From contig WIXG01000225.1 in the NCBI GenBank assembly GCA_009869945.1, positions 62,001 through 126,000 on the forward strand: a stretch of 64,000 nucleotides of DNA. Reading direction: 5' to 3'. Numbering within the stretch: the stretch's first letter is position 1; each line of letters begins with the position of its first letter. This DNA is from Mesaphorura yosii (taxonomy: Eukaryota > Arthropoda > Collembola > Poduromorpha > Tullbergiidae). The position numbers and the translations under genes were made by a program. Under the pieces are notes generated by a model. The model had not been told where the DNA came from. It made no database searches and saw nothing but the letters and a program-made list of their open reading frames with translations. Shown in pieces: positions 1 to 12,212 of the stretch.

Positions 1-3000
1 GATTCGCCCGCTTTGGATCCCAGTGACCGGCATTCTCACGACGACCTTGCCAATGTGCTTGGCCTCCTGCAGGAAGCGGAACGCTTCGTGGACTCTGCTG
101 AGTGGGAAAAGCGTGTACGGCAGCGGGCGATACGCGCCCATCGCCAGGCCATCCAGCAGCATGTTGCTCACGCGGAGAAACTCTTCGCCGTCCCCGAACG
201 CGCCCATCATCTCTGAGCTGCCTTTCTCTTCAGTTTCATTCAACTTCTGGATGAAATATGTCACGTCGGGGCGAAGGTCTGCCACTTCTGCTTCAGTCCA
301 CACATTGAGCTTGGACATTTCCAGGAACCGACCGCCTTCCGCGAGTACGTCGAGCGTCGTCTCCTTGAAACCGGGACCCGTGAGTGCGTTCAGAACGATC
401 GTCACTCCCGCGCCGTTCGTGTCGGCTTTGATCTGGGCACCGTAGTCCGTGCTTCGGGAGTTGTATAAGTGGCGAATGCCGAGCGATGCGAGATACTTGC
501 GCTTTCTTCTGTTGCCAGCCGTCGCGTAAATCTCTGCTCCGATGGCTCGCGCGACTTGAATTGCGGCGAGACCCACGCCGCCCGACGCGACGTGGATCAG
601 AACGCGGTCGGAGGCTCGGAGTTTGCCGACGTGCACGAGAAAGTAGAGGGCGGTCAAGTACACACAGGGAAGTGTGGATCCGTCCTCGAAAGACATTCCC
701 TCCGGCATGACGTGCACGCAATTTTCGGAAACGACGACGTGACTCGCGAGCGCTCCGCCCGGAATGAACCCAAAGACTCGCTCTCCGATCTTGAATTTTG
801 ACTTCGATTTGCCGTCTTCCGCCACGTTTCCAATGTTCGTCACAACCCCAGAAAAGTCTACGCCGAGCTCCGTCGCGAATTTTGGCATTGCCTTCACGTC
901 CTCCACGGAAATGAGCTGGCTGTCTCCACTCGTCGACATTGCGATCAGCACGTCCTTGAAATTCAGGGCGGAGGCAGCAACTTTGACTTCCACTTCGCCT
1001 GGCGCGGGAGTTTTGCGCACAGCAGCGACAATTTGAATATCCGGGATTGTGCCGTTCGCTGGCTTTTCCAGTTTGTACCGTTCCGCGTTGGGGTAGACGA
1101 GTGGAGGTTTGTAAGGCTCAGCATTGATCAGCCGACGGACGTACTTCTTTCGGGCACGGAAAGCGACCTGGTTCTCCGTCTCGTTGAGCCAAAGCTGGTG
1201 GAAGACGTCTTGGCACGCAGCGCTCGCTGTGTCTTCCGGATCCACGTCAATAACGACGGCTGACCGGTCAGCGAATTCATTCAGGAACGTCATCAGAATG
1301 CCCGACAGCGTGGCCGAAACAGGGTTCGTGGGTTCCTGATCCCCGACTCCGATGTACTGAGCTCCGTTTGTGACGACAGCCATCTTCGGTTTGGACTCGA
1401 GCGCATGCAAAGCCTGAATGACGTGCAGGAGGCCTCCGCAGATTTGGCGCAGGTGAGTTTCGTAGTCGACGCCAGAGTCCTCTGAGGGGAAAGTGGCCGG
1501 AATTCCCCACAAGTAAAGAATTCCTTCGACATGCCCTCGCCCTCCTCCTGCTGCGCCGCCGGCGCCGCTGCTGCTGATATCTTCCTTTATTGCTTCAAAG
1601 AGGTCGACGAATTGTGAAGACACGACTGGATTGACGGTGTACATATATTTTGCAGTGTCCGCAGATCTGCTGATCGATTCTGCGTCAGCCGCGGCACGAA
1701 TTCGAACCACATCTTTGCCCACAGAACGTAGCAGCTCCGAAATGCGTGCACTGAACTCGTCCTCGTCTTCGTCTTGCTCATCGTTCCCACCAAAGACAAG
1801 CCACGTTCCGGTGCCTGTGCTTATACCTGTGCCAGCGCCTGATTCTTGTGCCTGTGCCCCCTGCACCTCGTGCGAGCCGTTCACAGCGAGCGTGTGCTCT
1901 TCGGGCCCCGCGAAGGCGACAAAGTTCCTGTAGTCGAGCCCCTCAAAGTCGCCGTACTCCTTCGGGAGCACGAATCCGTTCGCTTCCAGCAGCTGGAACC
2001 ATGTGCGACCGTCCACGGTTGGGTACTTCTTCCTGACTTCGGTGTCACTGAACCGCCACCATGCATCCAACAGCCCGAAGGAAATGTCCACAATGCGGAG
2101 CGGTCCGACGAGTTCGGTAAACACAAACTGACCGCCAGGCACGAGCAGGTGGCGTAAATTGCTGAGGGTTTCACTCAAATTCCGCGTGGCATGCATGACG
2201 TTGTCGGCCACGATGCAGTCGAAGTAGTGCGGCGCGAATCCTTGCATTTTCGGGTCCTGTTCGATGTCCAGCAGCTTGAATTTGAAGTTGGCGCGATCTG
2301 AGAACCGTTTCTTCGCCTCGTTCAGGAGCAGCGGCGAGATGTCGGTGACTGTGTACTCGTACGGTATCCCAAAGTCGTCCAGCTCACGGCGGAGCTCGTC
2401 CGTGGCGGCTCCCGTGCCCGCCCCGACTTCCAGCACCCTGAACGTGTAGTCTTTCTTGGTTCTGGTCCCCTCCTGGCCGTGGCCTCCTTCGACGTTGAAC
2501 ATCGACTCCAGCTGCACAAGCACGAGTTGAGCACCGACTTCATGCAGGAATTTGAACGTGCTGTTTCGGTACATTTCGGCCGCCCCCACGACGCCAGACG
2601 TTTCTGGGAAGAGGACTCCATAAACGCTCGTTTTTCCACACAGCACTTCCGGGAGCTGCTCTCCGCAGTTGACGATGAACTTGTACTCGACCTCGTCGTA
2701 GTTTTTGCTGAACCAAAGCCCGATCTCTGCGATTCTCGTCTCAATCTCGTCGATGGTCGGCAGCGGACGGAGAACAGTGGCCAGATCAGGGTTCTTGGCA
2801 TCTGTCCTCACGTCGCCTTCGTCCTGCAGAATGTCAAACCAGCGGGCAAGCAGCTGCTGGTGTCTTGCGAGTACGTGCGACGTCTTGACGAATTGGGACA
2901 CAGCGACCTCATCGCCGACCGCGTAATTCCAGCCGAGGTGAAGCATCGCCCGCACGATGTACGCGTAGCAGAGAGCGTCGAATTGGGGCTTGACGGGCGA

Positions 3001-6000
3001 CAGCATCTCCGAGTATTTCTGGACCCGATCCATGACTTGCAGGTACTCGTCACGGCTTTCTAGCCCAGGCGGATGCTCCGCACGGAGCGCCAGACGAGAG
3101 CTACGTGGCCCAAGTCGAGGCTGCCAGACTTCCTCGAAGAAACCGGGGTACTCGTCGCCGTCGGACGCGATGAGGCGAAGGAATGACGGCACGGTGGTCT
3201 GCACGAGGTCGATTCCGTCCACGTACGCGAGCTGAGCCCCGTGTGCGTTGTACAGTTTCACGGCGGAGGAGTTGAGAATTGCACCGCCCTCGCCTTCGTC
3301 CGCATCCCTGCAGCTGTGAATGTAAAGCTTCGGCGTCTGCACGCTGCCAGCCAGCACCACGCACTTTTTGATCATCATGGGCAAGTACAGCCCTCTACCA
3401 GCTTTGTCTTTCTCTTGCTTGACGGCGATAGAAGCCACGCAGCTCTGAATCATTGCGTCCAGTACGATTGGATGGCACACGTAACGATCGGAGCCTTCGG
3501 GGAGCGACGTCTCGACGAGAAACTCGGTTTCAGAGTACCAAATGCGTTGGATGCTCTTGAACAGCGGCCCGAACGTGATTCCCATCTCGGCAATTTTCTC
3601 GTAAATGTCGTCCACCGTGTCTCGGAGGCTGAGACTCGACTGGAGCCCTTCGATGTCCACCGTACTAGCGCCATTGCCCAGCCCGTTTTGCATGTCTACC
3701 GTGGCGCAAGGCACGAACGTCGCCGACACAAGTTTCTTCCATTTCCCGCTGTCCGAGCCGGACGGGTCAAATATTGTCTGGCGGTAGACTCGTACGTCGT
3801 ACTGGAGTTGGTCGTCCACGGTGCTGGCTGTGAGTACCGTTTGCAGTTGAGTGCACTGCTCTTCTCTCAGCGGGAGGGCGGACTCCACGGTGAGGTTCTC
3901 GAGTGCCAGTTGAATCTGAGCGTTGTTCGCCCCTCCGCACAGCACATCGCGTCCAGCTGCGAGAACGGCTTCGAGATACCCGGCAGCGGGGAGGATAATC
4001 TTCTCTGCCACTTTGTGGTCTTTAATATAAGGCAGCGACTCGAGTGAGATGGAGTTGTAGTACGTGATAGAGTCGGACAACGGGCTCGGGATCCGCTTCC
4101 CGAGAATCGGGTGGGCCTGCTTGGCGTTGATGATCAGACTGTCGAGCTTCGAACTCTTGCCCTTGTACCAGAATTTTTCGTGCTGCCACGGGTACGTCGG
4201 TAGCGCCACCACGCGACTGCGTACAAAAGGAGCATCGAACCTCACCCAGTCCACGTCCACTCCGAATGTGTACATCTTCGCGAGGCTCGTGAGCAGCGTG
4301 AGCCAGTTGTCCTCCGTCTTTCTTATCGACGGGCACCAGCAGGAGTCTTGGGCCGTGTCAGGCAGGACGGAGCCCATTCCCAGGCCGAGCAGTACAGGCT
4401 GAGCCCCGATTTCCACAAACACGTTCACGGCCGAGTCGTCGGTGAGTCGGCCGAACGCGTCCACAAAATTGACGGGCTCCCGCAGATGAGAGAGCCAATA
4501 ACTCGTATCGAAATCGGCCTGCTCAAGCTTCATTTCACGGGCGAACGTCCCCGACACGTATTTGCAGCGCTGGGCTCGATCTTCTCCGTCGATGTTGATC
4601 CTCCTCACGATCTGCTCGTACTGCTCCATGATATCGTCCATGGCTCGTGAGTGAAAGGCGTGCGATGCGGCCAGTCGCTGGCTGCCGACTCCGTGCGAGT
4701 TCTTTTGAATGAACGACTCGAATTGGGCGATGGCTTCCAGCCCACCGGACACGACAACTTCTGAGCTCGAATTGACCGCTGCGACGTCGATCCAGTGCTC
4801 AGGCGCCTCCCCTTCGTTCTTTCCTTCTCCCTCGCCCTCGAAATCTGCGATGAGCCTCTTGACGACGTCCAGCGAAGATTTGACGACCATCATCGCTCCT
4901 CGCCCCAGTGAATTCACGAGCTTGCTGCGTCCAACGACCAAGCTAAGTCCCTCCTCGAGGCTCAGAACGCCCGCGACGACGGCGGCCGCAAATTCTCCGA
5001 CACTGTGCCCCAGAACGAAGTCTGGCACGATGCCAAAGCTGGCCCAGAGCTCAGCCAGACAGATTTCGATGCAGAAGATTGCTGGCTGACTGTGCACGGA
5101 TTCGTCAAGGCTAGTCATCATCGTTGTCGTCGTCCCTATTGCATCGTAGCATAGAATTTTGGCCAGGTCCACCCCGTAAGTTGTCTTAAGCAGCGTTGCA
5201 CACTTGTCGAAAGTGGACTTGAAGACGGGATGCGTGCCGTAGAGCGTTTTGGCCATCGCGACGTACTGCGAGCCCTGCCCCGTGAAAAGGAAGGCAATGG
5301 TGGGTTTCGTCTTGCCGACTTTGTTGGCGATGTGGTAGCCTTTCTTGAGCCGAGCGGACAGCTGTACGGTGTCTTTGGCGATGATGGCGAGTCGGTGACG
5401 AAAATGCGCCCGACCCGTGTTGGCCGAGTACGCCAAGTCAGCCAGTCGCAGACTCGCACCGCCCTCGGATTCAAGCAAAGAAATATACGAGGCCACAAGC
5501 GCCTGAAGCGCCTGCTCAGACTTTGCACTCAGCGCAATGACGTGATTCGTTCGCTCCATGTCTGACGGCGGGAGATGGATCGCAGGGAGCGGTGGCGGTT
5601 CCTGGACGATGACGTGCACGTTCGTCCCGCTCAGTCCGAAGGAACTCACTCCAGCGACGAGACCGTGCCTGCTCGTGGGCTTCCACTCCGTGTTGGCTTG
5701 CGGGATGATTGCAGGGATCTCGTCCAACTTGATGTACGGGTTGAGCGTGTTCAGATGCAGGTGACGAGGAATTGTGCGGTGTCGCATCGAAAGAAGAACC
5801 TTCACGAGGCCTGCCATCCCGCTGGAGCCTTCCGTGTGACCGATGTTGGTCTTCACCGAGCCAACGTAGAGAGGTTCAGTCCGTCTACGCTCACAATCTG
5901 TGCTGGCGGCCCCAAAAACTTGGTTCAGGGCGTGGAACTCGATCGGGTCACCGATTGGCGTGCCCGTCCCGTGTGCCTCGACGTAGCTCACGTCATTCGG

Positions 6001-8356
6001 GTCGATACCCGCCACTTTGAGCGCTGTCCTCACCACAATTTCTTGAGCCACCGCGTTGGGAGTTCCAAGCGTCGAACCTGCGCCGTCGTTATTCAATGCA
6101 CTGCCTCGAATTAGTCCAAGCACGCGGTCCCCGTCTCGCACAGCGTCCGACATGCGTTTGAGCACGAGCGCCACGCACGCTTCGCCACGAGCGAATCCGT
6201 TCGCTGACTCGTCAAACGTCTTGCATTTCCCATCGTTTGAGAGGAGGAAAGAATCGAGAGCACTGAGTTCCCCAGAAAAACCAAGTGCGATGTTCACGCC
6301 ACAGGCCAGCGCCAAATCCGTCTCTCGCGACTTGAGTGCTTCGCAGGCGTAGTGCACGCCTTCCAGCGCTGAGGCGCAGCCAGCTTCCATCGCCACGCTA
6401 GGGCCGCGCAGACCGAGACAGTGCGAAATCCGCGCTGCCGAGGCACAAAGCGCGTTTCCGAGATACTTATGTTGAAAATCACGACCATTTCTCGACTCAT
6501 TCGTGATGTGCATCGCGTATTCTTGAGCCCACAGTCCCACAAACACGGCCGTGCTCGTCCCGTTCAGTCGCTGCGGGTTGATTCCGGCGTGCTCCAACGC
6601 TTCCCAGCTGACTTCTAGCAGCAGACGCTGTTGTGGGTCCATGTACTCTGCCTCACGCGGGCTGATCTCAAAGAACTTGGCGTCAAAGTCCTCAATCGGA
6701 CACTTCATGTAGCCGACTGGCGTGTCGTGCTCGTTCTCCAAGTCGGGTTTCGTGAAGAAACGTTCTGGAGGCAAGTGCCTCGTCTCGTCACGCCCTTCGA
6801 ACAGAAGCTCCCAGAATTCGTCTTCGTTATTGGCACCGGGGAACCGACAACTAAGCCCGATGATTGAAATAGCATCGCCAAGGTCTTCAGCTTCGTTTGG
6901 CGAGGGGGCAGGGTGACTGGTCCTGCTCGTAGTCGAAGGCGGCAGGATCTCATCAGAAAGCGAAATTGGTATCGGCACAGGCATTTCGGAGTCTTCGAAG
7001 CACAGTTCTTTGAATTTTTGCACTAGTTCATCGTTCAGCAGATGTTTCGGTAAATCCACTGCCACGTTCCGATAGAATGAGCATGAGCTCAGAACCTTCG
7101 GGAAATGAATCAATACGAAGCATAGAAATTAGAATTAGCCTGATTTCGTGTGCGAATTTTCTGCATTACGTCTAGCATTTATATTTTAGCATCTTACATT
7201 ATTGCAGCCTAATTTCCAAGGGGTTTCGGTCGCAAATCGAATTATTTTCGTGTTCGAGTTGAAACTGCGCAAAAATAACATCAAAACAAGACACATACGT
7301 CATCAATCAGCTGGATGGCTGTTGTTTCACAAGTTCATACATGAGACGATGCACGTTCACCGCAGCAGCGAAGTGGTTCGTGGCCTAGCCAGGATCATAA
7401 TCATGATAGGCAAAGAAGTGAGAGCTTACCAGTTTTTGTCAAACTCGCTCCCAACTAACAAGTTGTACTCTTGTCCAAGTCGGGCAATACTGTTGCTGTT
7501 TTTGTTTCCAGTGTCCGTGTCTCCGTTTGTTTTCGTTTTCATGCCCATCCATTGTTTTTTGAAGTAAGAGTTCAGAGCCTCGTGAGCAGAGACGACTGCA
7601 TTCGTGTAATCGTAATTAGCATGAGGATTTAGTAATGCAATTATTGCAAGGTGAAGGCAAGCCAATGATTGGTTGTCTTACGATTGTTGTTATTCAGGTT
7701 TGCGAGATCCTTGACCATGCTCTTGAACGTGGTGAAGCTTGGTCGCAGTACGAAAAAAGTCGTAGAGAATTGTTGCCCTTTGCCACTGCCATTGGGATTG
7801 CCCTTTCCTGCAGCGACTGCTTTTGGTGCAATTGCACACGGGATAGCCGCAAACTCTTCTTTCATGTCAAACAACTCGTCGCAGTTCTTCAAAACCTGAA
7901 ATTTGCATGCAAATTGCAAAATTCAACTCAATTTTGATTTTCGCATGTATGAGCTGACGTACGATTGAGCACGGGTGTAAGAAAACGGCCCGCTTCGTGC
8001 AGCATTTCCACGCCGAGAGTGTGAGGAGCCCCTCCGCCGAAATGTTGGCGCAACCCGGGTCCAGGCCCTGGTCGCCGGTCCGAACCTCCATGATGTAATC
8101 GTAGGACTGGGCAAGGATCGACTTCATGTCGTCGGAAACTCGCTCACCAACGAGAATGCAGAGATCTCGGGTCGTCAGCGTCATTCGGAGGGACTTGGCC
8201 AGGGCGAGCGCGTTCCATCCGTCCAGATCCTTCTCGGCGATTGTCACCCAGCAGCCGGGCTGGTTCCTTACTCCTTCAGCCGTCGCAATACCAAATTAGC
8301 AATAAATTCTTCGGTATGAAGTATGAATATTGATGGCAATAAAACTTACCCAACAT
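1..8356 (-). CDS. Glycogenin-like GT8 domain fused to reducing type I polyketide synthase (3' end outside window)
   Basis: Multidomain enzyme expected to build a reduced, C-methylated polyketide from malonyl units. Exons are 8356-8350, 8273-7963, 7895-7682, 7595-7430, 7264-7198 and 7095 to beyond 1; all have GT-AG borders and the phases agree at every junction. Residues 1-255 resemble glycogenin (GT8): a VTIAEKD start, LFDMKEEFAAIPC, FSTTFFVLRPS, and ETPWK where KPW is usual. Exon 6 is one open frame of 2365 codons. KS spans about 331-747, with Cys495 in EAGCASAL, His630 in VEAHGTGT and His675. AT has GQGSQ, Ser953 in GHSVGEF and HAFHS (malonyl type). DH has His1282 and Asp1468. C-methyltransferase has VLEVGAGTGAATDEL near 1809. 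ER spans about 2281-2610 with NFKDVL and GGVGLAA. KR and ACP would lie past the left edge. The intron-free, GC-rich PKS body beside intron-rich GT8 exons suggests an acquired PKS joined to a host gene. PKS identity is near certain; the fusion is inferred from splicing phase. Confidence 0.85.
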
Positions 8357-8376
8357 TGTCCCCGCACAAGCGTCCT

Positions 8377-8391
8377 ACGTAAAGTTTACGT
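8377..8391. promoter_or_regulatory. Inverted repeat just upstream of the GT8-PKS start
   Basis: Two 7-base arms (ACGTAAA / TTTACGT) surround one spacer base, 21 bases upstream of the proposed ATG. It resembles a pair of CRE/bZIP-type half sites. A regulatory role is inferred from position only, and it may lie in the 5' UTR. Confidence 0.2.
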
Positions 8392-11300
8392 CGTCAAGAT
8401 TAAGTTAAGCTTAATGCAAGTAGTGTATCGTGTTGTGGCTCTATACTGAAATGTACGAGTGATGAAGCGAGATCGAAGTTGCCTGGTTGAAACTGAAGAA
8501 TGAATCGGTTCTGGAGTGGGCGCAGACCATTTGTAGCTTGCTTCTCCGAGAGGCGAGAGGAAGGGCTGAGGCGCTGGGGTCGATTTGCTGCTGGTAATTT
8601 TACCAAACGTTTAATTACGTAGTTAAATGGTGCGCCTAAGCCTACGTGCTGGATTCTCGGGGGCACATACCAGCGAGAAAACATGGCAAGTCCAGGCCAG
8701 GTTAATGCATTCATGTGTACATATAAGAAAAACAAGTTTTCTTCTTCGCGTTCTAGAGAGCATGGGGATTTAACCAATACCAAATATCGTTGTCTTAGTC
8801 CATGACCACACAAGGACAACGTTTCAGCCCCAATGCGCCATGCCAGGAGTGGAGATTCACCGGCGCTTGCGTTCGTTGTTCGTTTGGCGTTGGTGTGGTG
8901 GGTTGTTTACCTGCAGAGCTTTGTCGTAATTGAAGGTTCGAATCTTGTTTGGTCGCTTTTTTGCGGTGCAGCAGCCGCTTGTTTGCGTTTTCAATGTTTT
9001 CGTTTTCAATGTTTGCGTTTTGCGATGCAGCAAGAGAAGGAACCATCACGTGCAATCTCATAGGCGATCTTTTTGGGGCTTGTATCGAATTATTTATAAC
9101 AACAGCGCGATACGCGATATTGGCGATATGCACCTGTTTACGGCAGTCTAAATGACGCAGGCAATAAAGCTGTCACGTAGACAAAGTCTGAATCACGTCC
9201 GCAGTCCTCCAGCAGGACAGCCTCCTTAAACATTGTTACGTCACGAGTTTTGTGGAGGCAGTTTGTAAATTGTATGTGGCCTGCTGAAAATGTACTAGCT
9301 GGAGTATGCATGAGAATTCTGTGAATAATCTAGCGCTAGAATTTCCAGACTTGGATTGAAACAAATGCATGAATTCAGGCAAGAAAATCCCGAGGAATGA
9401 AGCAAGGCGTCCAAGAATTTCTTGGAATCGAATGGAAAGGGAAATCCCCACTTCAGCCGGAGTCATTCACACTTCTACCTTGAAACCTTTAATAATTGCG
9501 TATAAATAATATAAAATACAAATTGTCGGTTTAGAGGCTTCTGCTTTAATTTTGAACGCGTATCTTGGAACATTTTCCGGGAAATAAATGCCTAGAATAT
9601 TTATTTGCTTCGGGAGAATTGCCAGGCATTTCCGAGACAGGGCGAGGGACGATGATGAAATGATTTTTGCATCAGACCGATTTCAATCTTTCCCATCTCA
9701 ATCTGTAGCGAAAAAATTGTTTTCGAGTGCTTAAATCATGTGCTCATTCGCATAAAATAAAAACATGCTGTAGGAAAAACAAAGCCTCATCAGGTAAAGC
9801 ACAGATTAATTTGTTAAAGTTGTTGTTTGTCCGAGGCTCTAGCCTAGACATGGTCATGTCTGCAATATAGCATAATTTTGAGACAGGGATCCCATGATAC
9901 TTGAAGGTAGACAGACAAATTCATGAACCACGTAATTCATTCCTCGAAAGTGCTGGAAGTAAAATATTTTGAATCAAGATCTCATGATTGCTGAAGTCAT
10001 GATGGACCTGAATGCCATATTGTTTTTCCAATTTTGCACACGGTTCTTTTTGTCTGGTCCGACCTCTCGTGCGGGTCTGATTCACGACTGTTTGGCTGGC
10101 GCCCTTGAATTGCAAATCTTGTTTGGCTTTATTCGTCGATGTAATTGTTGAGAGTGGTCATGAGAGGAACGTGGCCTACGTGATCTTCGTGATCAGGCTA
10201 GACACGGTGCGTTGAGCCAAAGTGCGATGATCTGGACAAAACAACCTTACGACTTTGCGAATCTTGCTTTGGATTTTTTTTTGCATAAAGCAATCGCTCA
10301 CATGAGAGTCCATCTGAGATCCGACAATCAAATCAAAGATTAAACAATGAAATTAAAGGCTGTGTGAAGTTCAAGTCACATGACATATGAAATGAAAAAT
10401 TATTTAGTTTGTTGGGCATCATTGACCTGCGCATCGTGCAGGTGTAATCATACCAGAAGAGCACCTCTTTGCTGATCTTGTCAAGAGCGAGAGCTTGTAG
10501 GCCATGCTAAACCTGTTTTAAAGTTTTAATCTTACACTCCAGTGCAACATCCAGGTTCAAAGTACACGATTAATTTCTGCCTGTAATTTGTCTTGTTATT
10601 GGTTGTAAATTGCCATTTGCCAATGCGAAATTGTATACAATATTGTGGTAAGTGAGTACGGTACGCGAATTAGAAACCAGTTTTTGTGCCTACCTCCTCC
10701 TGGAACGCGAAGTCTTACAAGCTGAATACAAAATTAGCCTTAACAAGATCAAAACAAGGTGGCTGGAATTCCGAAACTACTTAAAATGCCGAATGCATGC
10801 AAAAATCACAAGAGTATCAGAGTAGGAATGAAATTATCGTTTCTGGTGGCAATCACCTCCAGAAATCCTCCGTATGTTAATCACCTCGTCTTCCCAGCGA
10901 GGGTATAGCTGCATCGTGCAAATTTTCGTGTCCACGCTTAACCATATCGAAGCAAAACAGGTATTCTGGATGACCAGCTCAGCACTGCACCGCGCCGGTG
11001 ATAAAATGTGTAGTGGAAATTGACAAGAATTTGGATTTTACAAGAATAGTGCAAGAACCGTAGGGCGAGGAACAACAAACAAGAGAGTGGAGGAAGCAAC
11101 TATAATCAACAATCAACACATGAATCACAGTGTCACCAACCCGAGCAGGCACTGGAGATTTATGATCTTGGCTTACTACGCAGAAGGAATCTGAATTGTT
11201 CCCGAAGAGCAAGCAGCGCAGTCGTCAGTCATCTTGCATTTCATTTGGGATTTCCACCTCGTTCATTATGAAATTTTTTCTCCGAATTCGGACCTACAGA

Positions 11301-12212
11301 AGCAATTCCAGCATGAGCATCAGTTTTTTTTGCCCATTTCAGGATATTTTATCCTCGCCAAAATCACAAATGAGCGCAGGCTAATGCAATGATGAGTATT
11401 CCAAAATCTCTGGAATGAATAATAAAAATACCAAAATTTTTATATGTAGAAAGCGATAAAGCGAGGCGAGGCGAGTAATTTCTTTGTAAAGAATTCCAAT
11501 GAAATTACTCAAATTGAAACATAAACATTGGAATACGGAAATTCGATAGCTTCGTTCAAGTTGTCAGCAAGGAATTCCAACTCGAACAATGAAATGCAGT
11601 GAAGGTGATTGTGAGCGTAATTCATCAGATGTGGAGATAAAAAGACCGAAGCCATCTATACACGCTGGCCCAAGTTGGAGCACAAAGCACCGGCTCAGAA
11701 GACGGATGGATACACAAAAGCCTTGCCTTTGCCTTTGTGTATGCTTTTGTAGACTGACTGCAGCAAAACCAAGCCCGCACGGGTTTCAAACCAGCCCAAG
11801 CCTAGCAGGATATCGTAATAAACCATAGCCATTTTCCATTGCACGGTACAGTAATTTATTTTAAAATGTGGGTCCGGTTCTCCGGCTTAAATTAATTTCT
11901 ACTACTGGTTAGGTTTAAAGTTCAAAAGTCACGGTTTTATTAACTGCCGAGGAGGTTTCGCGTGACTTCGGAATCAGTCATTTGACTCTAAATTAATTAA
12001 TTTGAGGGCTTGCGGAGAAAAAGTTACCCCTGCTGGGAGAAAGTTCGAGAATAAGCAGCATTAATTGCTAAAAGTACTAATCAAATTGGTAAAATAAATC
12101 TATTAAACTTTAATATTAATATTATTTTACTGGAAGAAGGAACTGAAATAGTTTTGGGCTTTTACAGATATTTCACTTGCACATTCGAGTTGGAAGATAG
12201 TCAAGTGATAAA
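8392..12212. other. Intergenic stretch, no gene recognised
   Basis: About 3.8 kb of AT-rich sequence between two divergent genes, the GT8-PKS gene (-) and LSM14 (+). Short open frames here have no recognisable domain, no signal peptide and no splice support. Promoters and 5' UTR exons of both neighbours must lie here, but none can be placed with confidence. Confidence 0.6.

Noticed and set aside
3241-4047. Plus-strand open frame of 268 codons
   Set aside because: It lies antisense inside the PKS exon. Long shadow frames are expected opposite GC-rich coding sequence, and it shows no domain.
7202-7567. Plus-strand open frame of 121 codons near the PKS start
   Set aside because: It is antisense to introns and small exons of the GT8-PKS gene, whose splice phases and family motifs give a better explanation.
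8925-8950. GGTTCGAATC box resembling the internal B box of a tRNA gene
   Set aside because: No A box, anticodon stem or matching acceptor stem could be placed around it.
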